NCBI GenBank assembly: GCA_963646285.1
Contig: CAVIWF010000038.1
Location: forward strand, 1-24,752
Source: CAKUFA01 sp963646285
GTDB taxonomy: Bacteria > Bacillota > Clostridia > Christensenellales > Aristaeellaceae
Length of the DNA: 24,752 bases
Direction: 5' to 3'
The notes beneath the pieces were generated by a model. That model was not told where the DNA came from. It worked only from the letters and a program-made list of their open reading frames with translations, and ran no database searches. This document shows positions 15,101-22,028 of the stretch, piece after piece (the stretch's first letter is position 1; each line of letters opens with the position of its first letter). The position numbers and the translations under genes are program-made.

Positions 15101-16250
15101 AAGCCAGCCCCAACCATCCAGCCTGATTGCGGGAGCAATGCTCTTCCCGAGCCATGCGGTACACAACATAGGCCATGCCCACATCGCAAAGGCTGGGGAT
15201 GATTTTGAAAATCACCGTGGACCGAAGCAGGTTCGCAATCGTCGGATGACCGACAGTTAAGCTGCTGATGAAGCTGGCGATGCTGCTGTTCAGCCCCAAA
15301 ATATACACATAAGCCGGTGGATAATCGCAGAAGTTGGTCGCTTCATAGAACTGTGTGGGGCCAACCTTGGCCATGGTGCTTCCCCAGCTGAGGAAGCAGT
15401 TCACATCCACCGGATAGCCATCCACCAAGGCAGCAATAACCATCCGCACCACAAAGGCCAGTACCAATCCAATACTGAACCACAGGGGCATGTTCTTCTT
15501 TTCCTGCAATTCATGCCGCTCAAGGGTCAGGGTCGGCGTAAGCCACACCATGAAAAGCAGGAAGGCAACACTCATGACAATGAGCCAAGGCCAGAAAGGC
15601 GAAGCACTTGAGGTGTCTTCATCGGTGTAATCCACCGGATCAACGTCGATGATCTCCTGGGTTACATCAAACCACAGGGAAGCAATGCCGTCTCCGGGCA
15701 CCGCATCTACCTGCTGAAGGCACAGGTTATCAAAGGAGGCCTTGCCCATGGACTCCCCGCTGTATCCGCCAACACGGACAAACAGGGTAACTTCCGTCTG
15801 GTCATCCCCGGTTTCGCCATACCATTCAATATATTGCCAGCCGTCCGTTGTGCCGTAGACGCCGTCGCTGAAGGAGTACAATCCCTCCACAGACAGGTTG
15901 GCGCCGTGGCCGCTGTCCGGAATGTCCTCCGTTTTCACCCAACCGGACAGGCAATAGAGAGAATTGGGCTCAACGGTCACCGTCTGGTAAAACCGTGCGT
16001 CATTCTCTGCCAAATTATTGATGGTTACTGCATGGTTCCCGTCTTCTGCCTCATCGGTTACGGAAAACACCGTATAGCCTTCCTGCAGGCGATATGCGTC
16101 CGTTGTCCAACCCACAGGCATGCCGTCACTGTCCAACTCTTCGAAGCTTGGGTTCGTCAGCAGGTTTTCCCCTTCTTCCCCCAAGGCAGCAATTGGGCAG
16201 AGAGCCAGCACCAGGGTCAGAAGCAGCAGCCAAATGCATGATTTTCTCAT
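12120..16250 (-). CDS. Giant double GT-C glycosyltransferase with extracytoplasmic carbohydrate-binding-like domains
   Basis: A 1376-residue membrane protein that joins two glycosyltransferases. Residues 1-24 are a signal sequence. About 28-182 (NLLTNPSFEELDSDGMPVGW onward) resembles a carbohydrate-binding jelly-roll. A transmembrane helix lies near 220-240. About 250-690 is a multi-spanning GT-C enzyme like Gpi18/PIG-type mannosyltransferases, with VDVNCFLSWG, DYPPAYVYILG, WCQVDGV and MHERYLFPA. About 780-900 is an F5/8-type-C-like beta-sandwich. About 925-1376 is a second GT-C enzyme of the protein O-mannosyltransferase (GT39) kind, with the catalytic YFDEIYHARTAFE, SHPPLGK and a C-terminal transmembrane bundle. 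It probably transfers sugars from polyprenyl-phosphate donors to an exported acceptor; acceptor and sugar are unknown. The ATG at 16250 has GAGG nearby and is preferred to a TTG at 16256. It is last in the ylqF-rnhB-yraN operon. Confidence 0.88.
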   Translation of the reverse strand: MRKSCIWLLLLTLVLALCPIAALGEEGENLLTNPSFEELDSDGMPVGWTTDAYRLQEGYTVFSVTDEAEDGNHAVTINNLAENDARFYQTVTVEPNSLYCLSGWVKTEDIPDSGHGANLSVEGLYSFSDGVYGTTDGWQYIEWYGETGDDQTEVTLFVRVGGYSGESMGKASFDNLCLQQVDAVPGDGIASLWFDVTQEIIDVDPVDYTDEDTSSASPFWPWLIVMSVAFLLFMVWLTPTLTLERHELQEKKNMPLWFSIGLVLAFVVRMVIAALVDGYPVDVNCFLSWGSTMAKVGPTQFYEATNFCDYPPAYVYILGLNSSIASFISSLTVGHPTIANLLRSTVIFKIIPSLCDVGMAYVVYRMAREEHCSRNQAGWLGLAFALNPAFILNSAAWCQVDGVLCFGLMLVAYLAIRRKWRWALPVYMLCVLIKPQALMLGFLGLTAMVIEWIDKPENRKGMLQGCGMALLVALAVLIPFSIHLSWDWLITLYSKTLSSYPYATVNTANFYYLFNANWVSIDNAAAWLAPLSLSAACFVWAFVQWRRKGERAASWLEPAVMVCFAAAFLAMTLMGATWKVVGTAAMALAFAIVLPMYVRGRDLRNLPLLGGLLFLLLYVLGIKMHERYLFPALIFFVMAFAVKRDRRVLLLSAVLACTVFINEGIVLDNGIRLGSAYGHLNADTKWLNMLLSAVNVACVPFGVWICHQHCDEGLTVSADQQLRPLLPADHLSMKPGDPRSFHADVSLKMNRKDWALMLGVTLVYAVVALCNLGSTKAPQNPWKSTAYNESVTIDLGEKQDAFYMLYFAQVSYSNFSIATSDDGANWSEEHYAEMNEGECFRWKYVCDYTENSGIQTFNSSIRTVLNGRYVRITAHQVGLILDEVIFRDLDGNVLTASIASRANANEDSPLLTDPEALLDEQDTLEGEPSWYNSTYFDEIYHARTAFEHLNGTVPYETSHPPLGKVIMSWAVAIFGMTPFGWRFAGALAGILMLPAMYLLGKQLTKRTDMAFAAMCMMTLDCMHFTQTRIATIDSFPVLFILWSYLFMLRFMQRDIAMEEVKALLPDLALSGLFMGLGIASKWIGIYAGAGLAVLFFWTLIRHIRMGKVSAKVMNLPGISGSERKMLEHRADMTWQRPFVLCLWCLLFFVFVPVVIYLLSYIPYFAYAKVTSLSDYVKRVISAQQNMFNYHSQPGLGMNHPYYSPWYEWPLIKKPMYYAMARYVPEGYSYSIFCFGNPAVWLVGLAGIAFTAIAWVKQHRYVLEGSDALMHPHASTDNVACAFVLIGLLAQYLPWVLVPRGTYIYHYFASVPFLCFGTMLLLNAIVKRAPRLGRGITAAYLLICLLLFVAFYPYASGVTTPVAWLDFMKQFLLLYHA

Positions 16251-16264
16251 CTTCAAACCTCGAC

Positions 16265-16284
16265 CTTAGCATTACTTAGCATTA
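16265..16284. repeat. 10-bp tandem repeat at the yraN/glycosyltransferase junction
   Basis: CTTAGCATTA at 16265-16274 and again at 16275-16284. On the coding strand this is TAATGCTAAG twice; the first copy contains the yraN stop codon and makes TAATG, where an ATG overlaps the stop and opens a nine-codon frame (MLSNAKVEV). That frame ends two bases before the glycosyltransferase ATG. It could couple translation of the two genes. Confidence 0.7.
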
Positions 16285-16644
16285 CAACCAGGACGCAGGC
16301 TGAAAAGCATTGCGAACATGATTGATGCCCTTTCTTGTGATCTCCACCACATCAAAACGAATCGACCGCTGAAAACACTGCGTGGACAGCAGATATTGTC
16401 CGGCAGCGTGGGCAATTCGTTTCTGCTTCGCCGGCGTTACCGCCATGAAGCCTTCTCCTTCGCTCCCATTGGGGCGTGCCTTCACTTCCACAAACACGAT
16501 GGTTCCCTGATCCTCCATGATCAGGTCAACCTCCCCGTCTCCCCCACGGAATCGGCGGCACAGGCAGGTCATGCCCTGACTGGCCAGATACGCTTCCGCC
16601 TGGGCTTCCCCACGGACGCCATCCGCATATGGTTCCTTTTTCAT
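16282..16644 (-). CDS. yraN: YraN family (UPF0102) predicted endonuclease
   Basis: A 120-residue member of the YraN/UPF0102 family, with a PD-(D/E)XK nuclease-like fold. The conserved N-terminal GEAQAEAYLASQG (about 12-24) is present, followed by the presumed active site GDGEVDLIMED (35-45) and IVFVEVKAR (49-57), with E38, D40, E53 and K55. Length is normal. The biological role is poorly established; roles in DNA repair or recombination have been proposed for the family. The ATG overlaps the rnhB stop by four bases (ATGA), indicating translational coupling, and rnhB-yraN adjacency is common in bacteria. The stop codon falls in a 10-bp tandem repeat. Confidence 0.93.
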   Translation of the reverse strand: MKKEPYADGVRGEAQAEAYLASQGMTCLCRRFRGGDGEVDLIMEDQGTIVFVEVKARPNGSEGEGFMAVTPAKQKRIAHAAGQYLLSTQCFQRSIRFDVVEITRKGINHVRNAFQPASWL

Positions 16645-17258
16645 AGCAGATTTTTCAGGAAGCTCCGGCGATGCGCCGGGCAGGGTCCCAATGTTTTCAG
16701 GGCAGCCAAGTGCTCTGCCGTGCCGTATCCTTTGTTGCGAACAAAGCCGTAACCGGGATACTTTTCATCCAGCGCTGCCATTTCCCGGTCTCGGGTCACC
16801 TTGGCCACAATGCTGGCAGCCGCAATGGCATAGGACGTGGCATCGCCGTGAATAATGGACACTTCAGTACCCTGCAAGCCCAAGTCCGCCACTGCATCAA
16901 TCAGGAACACATCTGCCGGCACCTGTGCCGCCGCCTGCCGCATGGCCTTCCTGGTGGCCTGCAGAATGTTGATGGCATCAATCTCCTCCGGTGTGGAGCG
17001 GCCAATGCCCACATGGACGGCTTCCTGCATGATTGCTTCGTAAACCTTCTCCCGGCGGCTTTCGCTCAGCTTCTTGCTGTCATCCACCCAGAGAATATGG
17101 GACTCCGGAGGCAGCACCACACAGGCGACCACCACGTCCCCTACCAAGGGGCCTCTGCCCACCTCATCCATACCCGCTACCACAAGCCCCTGACTGAGAA
17201 AGGGCATATCCGTGTCCTTCAGCAGCTGATACCTGGCTTCCCGATCAATCTTCGCCAT
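16641..17258 (-). CDS. rnhB: Ribonuclease HII
   Basis: Cleaves RNA in RNA-DNA hybrids and excises misincorporated ribonucleotides. The 205-residue product has the type 2 RNase H core: VAGMDEVGRGPLVGDVV (27-43, with catalytic D31 and E32), DDSKKLSESRREK (59-71), the third catalytic Asp in FLIDA, and the C-terminal YPGYGFVRNKGYGTAEH motif. ATG at 17258 is preferred over an upstream GTG at 17276, because AGGAGAAG lies about 6 nt before it. The gene overlaps the end of ylqF by 14 bases and the start of yraN by four, so the three are translationally coupled. The ylqF-rnhB order is classic in Firmicutes. Confidence 0.97.
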   Translation of the reverse strand: MAKIDREARYQLLKDTDMPFLSQGLVVAGMDEVGRGPLVGDVVVACVVLPPESHILWVDDSKKLSESRREKVYEAIMQEAVHVGIGRSTPEEIDAINILQATRKAMRQAAAQVPADVFLIDAVADLGLQGTEVSIIHGDATSYAIAAASIVAKVTRDREMAALDEKYPGYGFVRNKGYGTAEHLAALKTLGPCPAHRRSFLKNLL

Positions 17259-18138
17259 GAGCTTCTTCTCCTGCACCGGGGATTACCAGCCGTGGTTTAC
17301 TTTTCGGCATTTCCAAGGTCAGCGGACCCAGCTTGCCGGCACGGAATTCATCCAGCACCACCGCACAGCAGCGATCGTAATCGCAAACGCCGCCTTTCAT
17401 CAGAAAGCCCCGTCCCCGGCAGACCGCTTCCAGCAGTGCTTCCCCCTGCACGGTGGTATCCTTCAGCTTAAACCGTTCTGCCACGGCTTGGGGTTTCACA
17501 GCCAGCATATCTTCCAGCAGGTGAATGGTCAGCATGGGCAGATCCACCACGTCATCCTTCACCGTGCCGATGTAGCACAGCCGCCGTGCCGCCGTTTGGT
17601 CATCCAACCGAGGCCACAGCAAGCCGGGGGTATCCATCAATTCCAGATAAGGCGTGATTTTCACCCACTGATTCGAGCGGGTAACCCCCGGGCGGTCGCC
17701 GGTTTTCGCCACACTGCCCCCGTGGAGCTTGTTGGTAAAGGTGCTCTTGCCAACATTGGGTACACCCACCACCATGGCCCGCACTGTTTTGCGCACGCCT
17801 TTCTGTGCAGCTTTTTCTACCGTTTCCCTGGCCGCTTTTTCAATAACAGCCAAACCATCCTTGTTCTTTCCGCCAAGGGAACGGTAAGCATAGGCATCAA
17901 TGCCCTGCTCCCGGAAGTAATTAATCCACACTTTGGTTGCACTGGGATCAGCCAAGTCCGACTTGTTCAGCAGCAGCACCCGCTTCTTTCCCTGAATCAG
18001 CCGATCCAAGTCCGGGTTGCGGCTGGCGTAGGGCAGACGAGCATCGCACAGTTCAATGACCACATCGACCCGCCCCAGCTGATCCGCAAGCAAACGTTTT
18101 GCCCGAGCCATGTGCCCGGGATACCAGTTGATTTCCAT
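17245..18138 (-). CDS. ylqF: Ribosome biogenesis GTPase YlqF/RbgA
   Basis: A circularly permuted GTPase needed for a late step in 50S ribosomal subunit assembly. The 297-residue product shows G4 (NKSD, 58-61) ahead of G1 (GVPNVGKST, 125-133) and G3 (DTPG, 169-172), which is the permuted order that defines the family. The N-terminal INWYPGHMARAKR and GDRPGVTRSNQWVKI are typical RbgA signatures. The C-terminal ANTAR-like RNA-binding segment is present. AAGGAAAGG lies upstream of the ATG at 18138. The gene follows the secreted-protein gene by 45 nt, overlaps rnhB, and is probably driven by the strong promoter at 19082-19110. Confidence 0.97.
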   Translation of the reverse strand: MEINWYPGHMARAKRLLADQLGRVDVVIELCDARLPYASRNPDLDRLIQGKKRVLLLNKSDLADPSATKVWINYFREQGIDAYAYRSLGGKNKDGLAVIEKAARETVEKAAQKGVRKTVRAMVVGVPNVGKSTFTNKLHGGSVAKTGDRPGVTRSNQWVKITPYLELMDTPGLLWPRLDDQTAARRLCYIGTVKDDVVDLPMLTIHLLEDMLAVKPQAVAERFKLKDTTVQGEALLEAVCRGRGFLMKGGVCDYDRCCAVVLDEFRAGKLGPLTLEMPKSKPRLVIPGAGEEAHGED

Positions 18139-18183
18139 TGACGTAAACCTTTCCTTTTCATCCGCACCTTTTCCCCTATGGGA

Positions 18184-18999
18184 TTAAGGCGCATAAATAA
18201 TATCATCCCGAAGGCGGTACAGGGTAGCGCCCCGCGTCTTCTTGCAGAAGGCGCTGGCCCACCACTCCACGCTCTTCACTTCGTCGTACTGCACCAGACC
18301 GTAGCGAATGCCGTTTTTCTTGCCGCCCCGCATGTTGGAGTCCATCCAGTGGATTTCATCCGTCTCCGCATCGTACCCCAGCATAATGGCACTGTGGGCG
18401 CCGGTGCCGTATTCGTACTTGGCAGACATTTGGAAGTAATCCCCCCGCTGTGCCTGCCGCATAAAATCACAGGCCAGCTGGAAGTTTTCTTCCTCGCTGA
18501 GGGATGTATCGTAGCGGAAGGATGCCGCTTCATAGAAGGGATTCCCCTCGCTGGCCGGAATATCTTCCCAGGCAAGGCCGTAGGAGTAGGGCTTGCACTG
18601 CGCCTTGGGCAGATTGTTGGGAATGACCAGCTTCACATCCGGGTACTCTGCCATGCGGAAATCATCCCGGTTCTGCCGGAAAAGATAGACGGTAAAGTTC
18701 TTGCACACATAAATATCGCTGGCATAGTGTGCCCGCTGACTCTTGCCATTGGCCTTCACGTACAGGTCGTGCCCAAGGGAAATGATTCGATCGATAAAAT
18801 CATTCCTTGCCGTTTGGTCAATGGTCTCCGTGGTCGTCTCTTCCACAATCACATTATTGTCGTCATCCAGCATGACGCTTTCTTCCACGGTTTCAATTGC
18901 TGTATCCTGCTCTCCATCCCCGCTTTCCTCCGCAAAGGCAGCAGAAAACAGCAGCAGCACAACCAGCACGAGCAAACCACAACGCTTGTGCAGCATCAT
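18184..18999 (-). CDS. Secreted NlpC/P60- or CHAP-like cysteine hydrolase (putative)
   Basis: A 271-residue predicted exported protein. Residues 1-23 form a signal peptide ending SAAFA; residues ~24-65 are an acidic Glu/Asp/Thr-rich linker. The remaining ~205 residues resemble papain-like amidases of the NlpC/CHAP type. C99 in DIYVCKNFTVYLF is a candidate nucleophile. GDYFQM (187-192) matches the GD-containing strand before the active-site His, H202 in GAHSAIMLGYD. IHWMDSNM (217-223) supplies the third polar position. Cell-wall peptide cleavage is the likely activity, but substrate and catalysis are inferred. A run GAGGTGAGG precedes two adjacent ATGs (18999 and 18996); the first is used here. 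It heads the operon to ylqF and has an unusual regulatory leader. Confidence 0.75.
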   Translation of the reverse strand: MMLHKRCGLLVLVVLLLFSAAFAEESGDGEQDTAIETVEESVMLDDDNNVIVEETTTETIDQTARNDFIDRIISLGHDLYVKANGKSQRAHYASDIYVCKNFTVYLFRQNRDDFRMAEYPDVKLVIPNNLPKAQCKPYSYGLAWEDIPASEGNPFYEAASFRYDTSLSEEENFQLACDFMRQAQRGDYFQMSAKYEYGTGAHSAIMLGYDAETDEIHWMDSNMRGGKKNGIRYGLVQYDEVKSVEWWASAFCKKTRGATLYRLRDDIIYAP

Positions 19000-19027
19000 C
19001 CTCACCTCACATCTTTCCCTGCTTCAC

Positions 19028-19054
19028 AAAAAGGAAATCAGGCAGCCTGATTCC
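19028..19054 (-). promoter_or_regulatory. Terminator-like hairpin in the operon leader (candidate attenuator)
   Basis: On the minus strand GGAATCAGG-CTG-CCTGATTTCC is followed by TTTTTG. It lies about 20-50 nt after the predicted start of transcription from the perfect promoter at 19082-19110 and before the first gene at 18999. It could attenuate the operon or end a ~50-nt small RNA. The ABC operon upstream already has its own terminator at 19173-19205. Confidence 0.6.
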
Positions 19055-19081
19055 CTCACAGCAGCAAGCAATTCCTTTATG

Positions 19082-19110
19082 ATTATAAGTTTTCTGCTTT
19101 TTCTTGTCAA
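19082..19110 (-). promoter_or_regulatory. Perfect consensus sigma-A promoter
   Basis: TTGACA (19110-19105), exactly 17 bp, and TATAAT (19087-19082) on the minus strand, the only perfect match to both boxes noticed in the window. It should be strong unless restrained by the leader hairpin or by factors at the adjacent 20-bp repeats. Confidence 0.92.
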
Positions 19111-19113
19111 TGA

Positions 19114-19153
19114 AAACAGCGGATTGGCCGTACAAACAGCGGATTGGCCGTAC
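19114..19153. repeat. Perfect 20-bp tandem repeat next to the -35 box
   Basis: AAACAGCGGATTGGCCGTAC is present at 19114-19133 and again at 19134-19153 without a mismatch. The array ends three bases from the -35 box of the perfect promoter, on its upstream side, where activator sites or UP elements lie. The repeat is two helical turns per unit. Confidence 0.85.
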
Positions 19154-19172
19154 TTTCGCATACCCTAATAAA

Positions 19173-19205
19173 GAAAAAGCTCCGGAAGCATCTCCGTCTT
19201 CCGGA
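19173..19205 (-). terminator. Terminator of the ABC importer operon
   Basis: On the minus strand TCCGGAAG / CTTCCGGA with a 9-nt loop, followed by GCTTTTTCTT. It lies 17 nt after the ATPase stop codon. Confidence 0.85.
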
Positions 19206-19221
19206 ACTTAGGGATTTTTCT

Positions 19222-20016
19222 TCAGCCCAGCAGCATACGGTCATTGGCCAGTTCCTTGCCGCTTGCCTTTTCAAACATGGCCAGCAAGTCTTCAATACCG
19301 ATGCGCTTTTTGGTTTCAGCGTCAATGTCCAAGATCACCGTTCCCTCATGCATCATGATGGTACGGTTACCATACTGCAAGGCGTCCTTCATGTTGTGGG
19401 TAATCATCAGTGCGGTCAGGTGGTTTTCCGCAATCATCTTCTGGGTCAGTCCCAGCACGTTGGCTGCGGTTTTAGGATCCAGTGCAGCTGTATGCTCGTC
19501 CAGCAGGAGGAGCTTGGGCTGCTTCAAGGTTGCCATCAGCAGCGTCAGTGCCTGACGTTGACCGCCGGACAGAAGTCCCACCTTGCTGGCCATTCTATCT
19601 TCCAAGCCCAGTCCCAGCATGGCCAGCAAATCACGGTATCCTTCCCGTTCCTTCTGCTTGATGCCCCAGCGAAGGGTTCTGCGCTGACCTCTACGGTAGG
19701 CAAGAGCCAGATTTTCTTCAATATTCATGGTGGCAGCCGTGCCAATCATGGGATCCTGAAAAACCCGTCCCAGCATGGCAGCACGCTTGTGTTCCGGCAG
19801 GCGAGTCACATTGACTCCGTCAATGAGGATACTGCCTGCATCCACATTGAATACACCAGCAACGGCGTTCAGCATGGTGGACTTTCCTGCACCATTGCCG
19901 CCAATCACTGTTACAAAATCCCCGGGATTCAGGTGCAGGCTCAGGTCGGAAAGAGCACGCTTCTCCGTAATGGTTCCGGGATTAAAGGTTTTGCTGATAT
20001 TGCGAAGCTCAAGCAT
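19222..20016 (-). CDS. ABC importer ATP-binding protein (TrpX-type system)
   Basis: The 264-residue ATPase powers the importer formed with the permease and binding protein upstream. Visible motifs are Walker A GGNGAGKST (39-47), Q-loop FQDP (86-89), signature LSGGQ (149-153), Walker B LLLLDE (169-174) and H207 in ITHN. AGGAGG precedes the ATG by about 9 nt, and the start overlaps the permease stop by eight bases, indicating coupled translation. The sequence RGQRRTLRWGIKQKEREGYR between Q-loop and signature is typical of ATPases paired with PF04392-type binding proteins. It is the last gene of the operon. Confidence 0.95.
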   Translation of the reverse strand: MLELRNISKTFNPGTITEKRALSDLSLHLNPGDFVTVIGGNGAGKSTMLNAVAGVFNVDAGSILIDGVNVTRLPEHKRAAMLGRVFQDPMIGTAATMNIEENLALAYRRGQRRTLRWGIKQKEREGYRDLLAMLGLGLEDRMASKVGLLSGGQRQALTLLMATLKQPKLLLLDEHTAALDPKTAANVLGLTQKMIAENHLTALMITHNMKDALQYGNRTIMMHEGTVILDIDAETKKRIGIEDLLAMFEKASGKELANDRMLLG

Positions 20017-20938
20017 GCTTTTTCACCTCCTTGCGGCCGGCACGTACGGAATAGAGCTTTCCTTTCCAGTACGGAATGGCCAGGAACAGGGCAACAATCA
20101 GTGCCGTCAGCATCTTCAGGTCGTTGGTGTTCAAACCCAGCCACAGCACAACCTGCATCACGATGTAATAGATCACTGCACCAATGGATACGGCCGTCAG
20201 CTTGCCCCCAAAGGCCTTGAACACCTTGCCGAACACCACTTCGCCAATGATAACAGCCGCCAGACCGATCACGATGGCGCCACGACCCATGCTCACATCC
20301 GCAAAGCCCTGATACTGCGCCAGCAAAGCACCCGACAAGGCCACAAGGCCGTTGGAAAGCATCAGTCCCACCACCTTGCCGTGGTTGGTGTTGATGCCCT
20401 GAGCACGAGCCATTTGGGTATTGGCACCGGTGGCACGCAGGGCAGAACCGTACTCCGTGCCAAAGAACATATACAGTGCAACAATCAGCACCACCGTGAA
20501 AACAACAAGAATGACAATCGGGTTATTGAGGGACAGGGAACGAGCATCCCGAAGGGAAACAACCAGATCGTACTTGTTGGCACTGATGGCCGTGTTGGCT
20601 TTGCCTCCCATAATCCGCAGATTGATGGAGTACAGTGCCAGCTGGGTCAGGATGCCGGCAAGAATCGCCGGAATGCCCATGGCCGTGTGGAAAATGCCCG
20701 TAACAAAGCCGCACAGAAGACCCACAACAAAAGCTGCCAATAATGCAAGGTACACATTGCAGCCGTTCAGAATGAGCATAGCCGCAACAGCACCGCCCGT
20801 TGCAATGGAACCGTCAACGGTCAAATCAGCCACGTCCAGTATGCGATAGGTAATGTATACGCCGATGGCCATAATGCCCCAGATCAGTCCCTGAGATACG
20901 GCGCCGGGCATGGCATTCAGCAGCTTCAAAATGTCCAA
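20009..20938 (-). CDS. ABC importer permease (TrpX-type system)
   Basis: An integral membrane permease of about 309 residues with eight to ten predicted helices, similar to branched-chain amino acid/ribose-type permeases (LADLTVDG-like segment VADLTVDGSIATGGAVAA, GFVTGIFHTAMGIPAILAGILTQLALYSINLRIMG-type region). VDGS and the MARAQGIN cytoplasmic loop are typical of the permeases found beside PF04392 binding proteins. No in-frame ATG has a good ribosome site. The TTG at 20938 has GGAGGAGG 8 nt upstream and gives the usual short N-terminus (MDILKLLNAMPGAVSQGLIWGI), so it is chosen. A longer form from 21013 would add 25 residues. It lies between the binding protein and the ATPase. Confidence 0.9.
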   Translation of the reverse strand: MDILKLLNAMPGAVSQGLIWGIMAIGVYITYRILDVADLTVDGSIATGGAVAAMLILNGCNVYLALLAAFVVGLLCGFVTGIFHTAMGIPAILAGILTQLALYSINLRIMGGKANTAISANKYDLVVSLRDARSLSLNNPIVILVVFTVVLIVALYMFFGTEYGSALRATGANTQMARAQGINTNHGKVVGLMLSNGLVALSGALLAQYQGFADVSMGRGAIVIGLAAVIIGEVVFGKVFKAFGGKLTAVSIGAVIYYIVMQVVLWLGLNTNDLKMLTALIVALFLAIPYWKGKLYSVRAGRKEVKKHA

Positions 20939-21016
20939 GGAAAGCTCCTCCTCCAGCAAGGTGATCAGGAAAACGATGCAAGGCGAAGCCATGAAAAGGA
21001 ATGACCTCTCCACGGC

Positions 21017-21031
21017 TTCGCAATGTGCGAA
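21017..21031. other. Small intercistronic hairpin between binding-protein and permease genes
   Basis: TTCGCA-ATG-TGCGAA, a 6-bp perfect stem, lies in the 113-nt gap between the binding-protein stop and the permease start. Such hairpins often protect the 3' end of the more abundant binding-protein mRNA; that role is inferred. Confidence 0.35.
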
Positions 21032-21051
21032 TGGATTGAATGATTTACTTG

Positions 21052-22002
21052 TTATTCAATGGGCTCATAGCCTTCAGGAATGGTGATGCCCAGCTCTGCG
21101 CAGTTGGCTGCATTGTACTTCTTGGTGAACTGGGGAGCAAAGGCGATTTCCATGGTGGATACGTCTGCACCGTTCACCAGCACGTCATAAGCCATTTCAC
21201 CGGTCTTGTAGCCGATGTCATAGTAGCTGATGGTCAGCGTTGCCACGCCGCAGCCTGCGCAGATGCCTTCTTCACCAGCCACCACAGGGGTCTTGGCAGG
21301 AAGCACCACGTTGGCAATGGTCTCGGTGTAAGCAGCAGCCGTGTTGTCGGTGGGGATGTAAATCACGTCGCACTCCGTTGCGCTCTGCGCCATGGAAGCA
21401 ACGTCGTTGGAGTCGGTGAATGCATACTCTTCCGTTTCGAAGCCCAGCGCTTCCAGATAGCCCTTAATGACGCCAATCTGATAAGCGGAGTTTGCTTCAG
21501 CAGAGCAGTACAGCAGGCCAACCTTCTTTGCATCCGGGAACAGTTCCTTGATCATGTCAGCCTGACCGTCCAGAGGAGCCAGGTCGCTGGTGCCGGAAAC
21601 GTTCAGCTCGGTGTAGCCCTTCCAATCAGCAATGTCAAGGGCTGTGGCATAGTGAGAAATGGACGTGCCCAGAATCGGAATATCAGCAGTAGCGCTGACA
21701 GCCGCCTGCAGGGCAGCCGTAGCATTGGCCATAATCAAATCAACACCGGCAGAAACGAAACCATTGGCAATGGTTGCACAGGCGACCGAATCACCGGATG
21801 CATTCTGTTCATCAAAAACGACCTTGTCGCCCAGCTTTTCGGTCAGCGCATCCCGGAAGCCCTTGGTAGCGGCGTCCAGCGCGGTGTGCTGCACCAGCTG
21901 AATAATGCCGACCGTATAGGTCTTCTCTTCTTCAGCACCGGCACAGGCAAAACACCCGAGTGCAAGGCACAGGGTCATGAGCATAGCAATGATTTTTTTC
22001 AT
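21052..22002 (-). CDS. ABC importer substrate-binding protein, TrpX/PF04392 type
   Basis: A 316-residue extracytoplasmic binding protein. The signal region MKKIIAMLMTLCLALGCFAC contains C17 and C20, either of which could be the lipidated cysteine; an SPI-like AGA-EEE site also exists, so the anchoring is uncertain. The mature part follows the ABC_sub_bind family: TYTVGIIQLVQHTALDAATKGFRDAL, IANGFVSAGVDLIMANATAALQAA, SHYATALDIADW and VGLLYCSAEANSAYQIGVIKGYLEALG. Characterised relatives in streptococci (TrpX) import tryptophan or tyrosine; others in the family are uncharacterised, so the substrate is only suggested. GGAGGG precedes the ATG at 22002. First gene of the operon, with a promoter at 22063-22091 and a leader hairpin. 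Confidence 0.92.
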   Translation of the reverse strand: MKKIIAMLMTLCLALGCFACAGAEEEKTYTVGIIQLVQHTALDAATKGFRDALTEKLGDKVVFDEQNASGDSVACATIANGFVSAGVDLIMANATAALQAAVSATADIPILGTSISHYATALDIADWKGYTELNVSGTSDLAPLDGQADMIKELFPDAKKVGLLYCSAEANSAYQIGVIKGYLEALGFETEEYAFTDSNDVASMAQSATECDVIYIPTDNTAAAYTETIANVVLPAKTPVVAGEEGICAGCGVATLTISYYDIGYKTGEMAYDVLVNGADVSTMEIAFAPQFTKKYNAANCAELGITIPEGYEPIE

Positions 22003-22028
22003 AGGGAACCCTCCTTCAATCCTACTTT

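Noticed and set aside
12681..15260. 859-codon open frame on the plus strand, antisense to the glycosyltransferase gene
   Set aside because: Same reasoning: no ribosome site or recognisable domain, His/Gln-rich shadow of a GC-rich coding strand.
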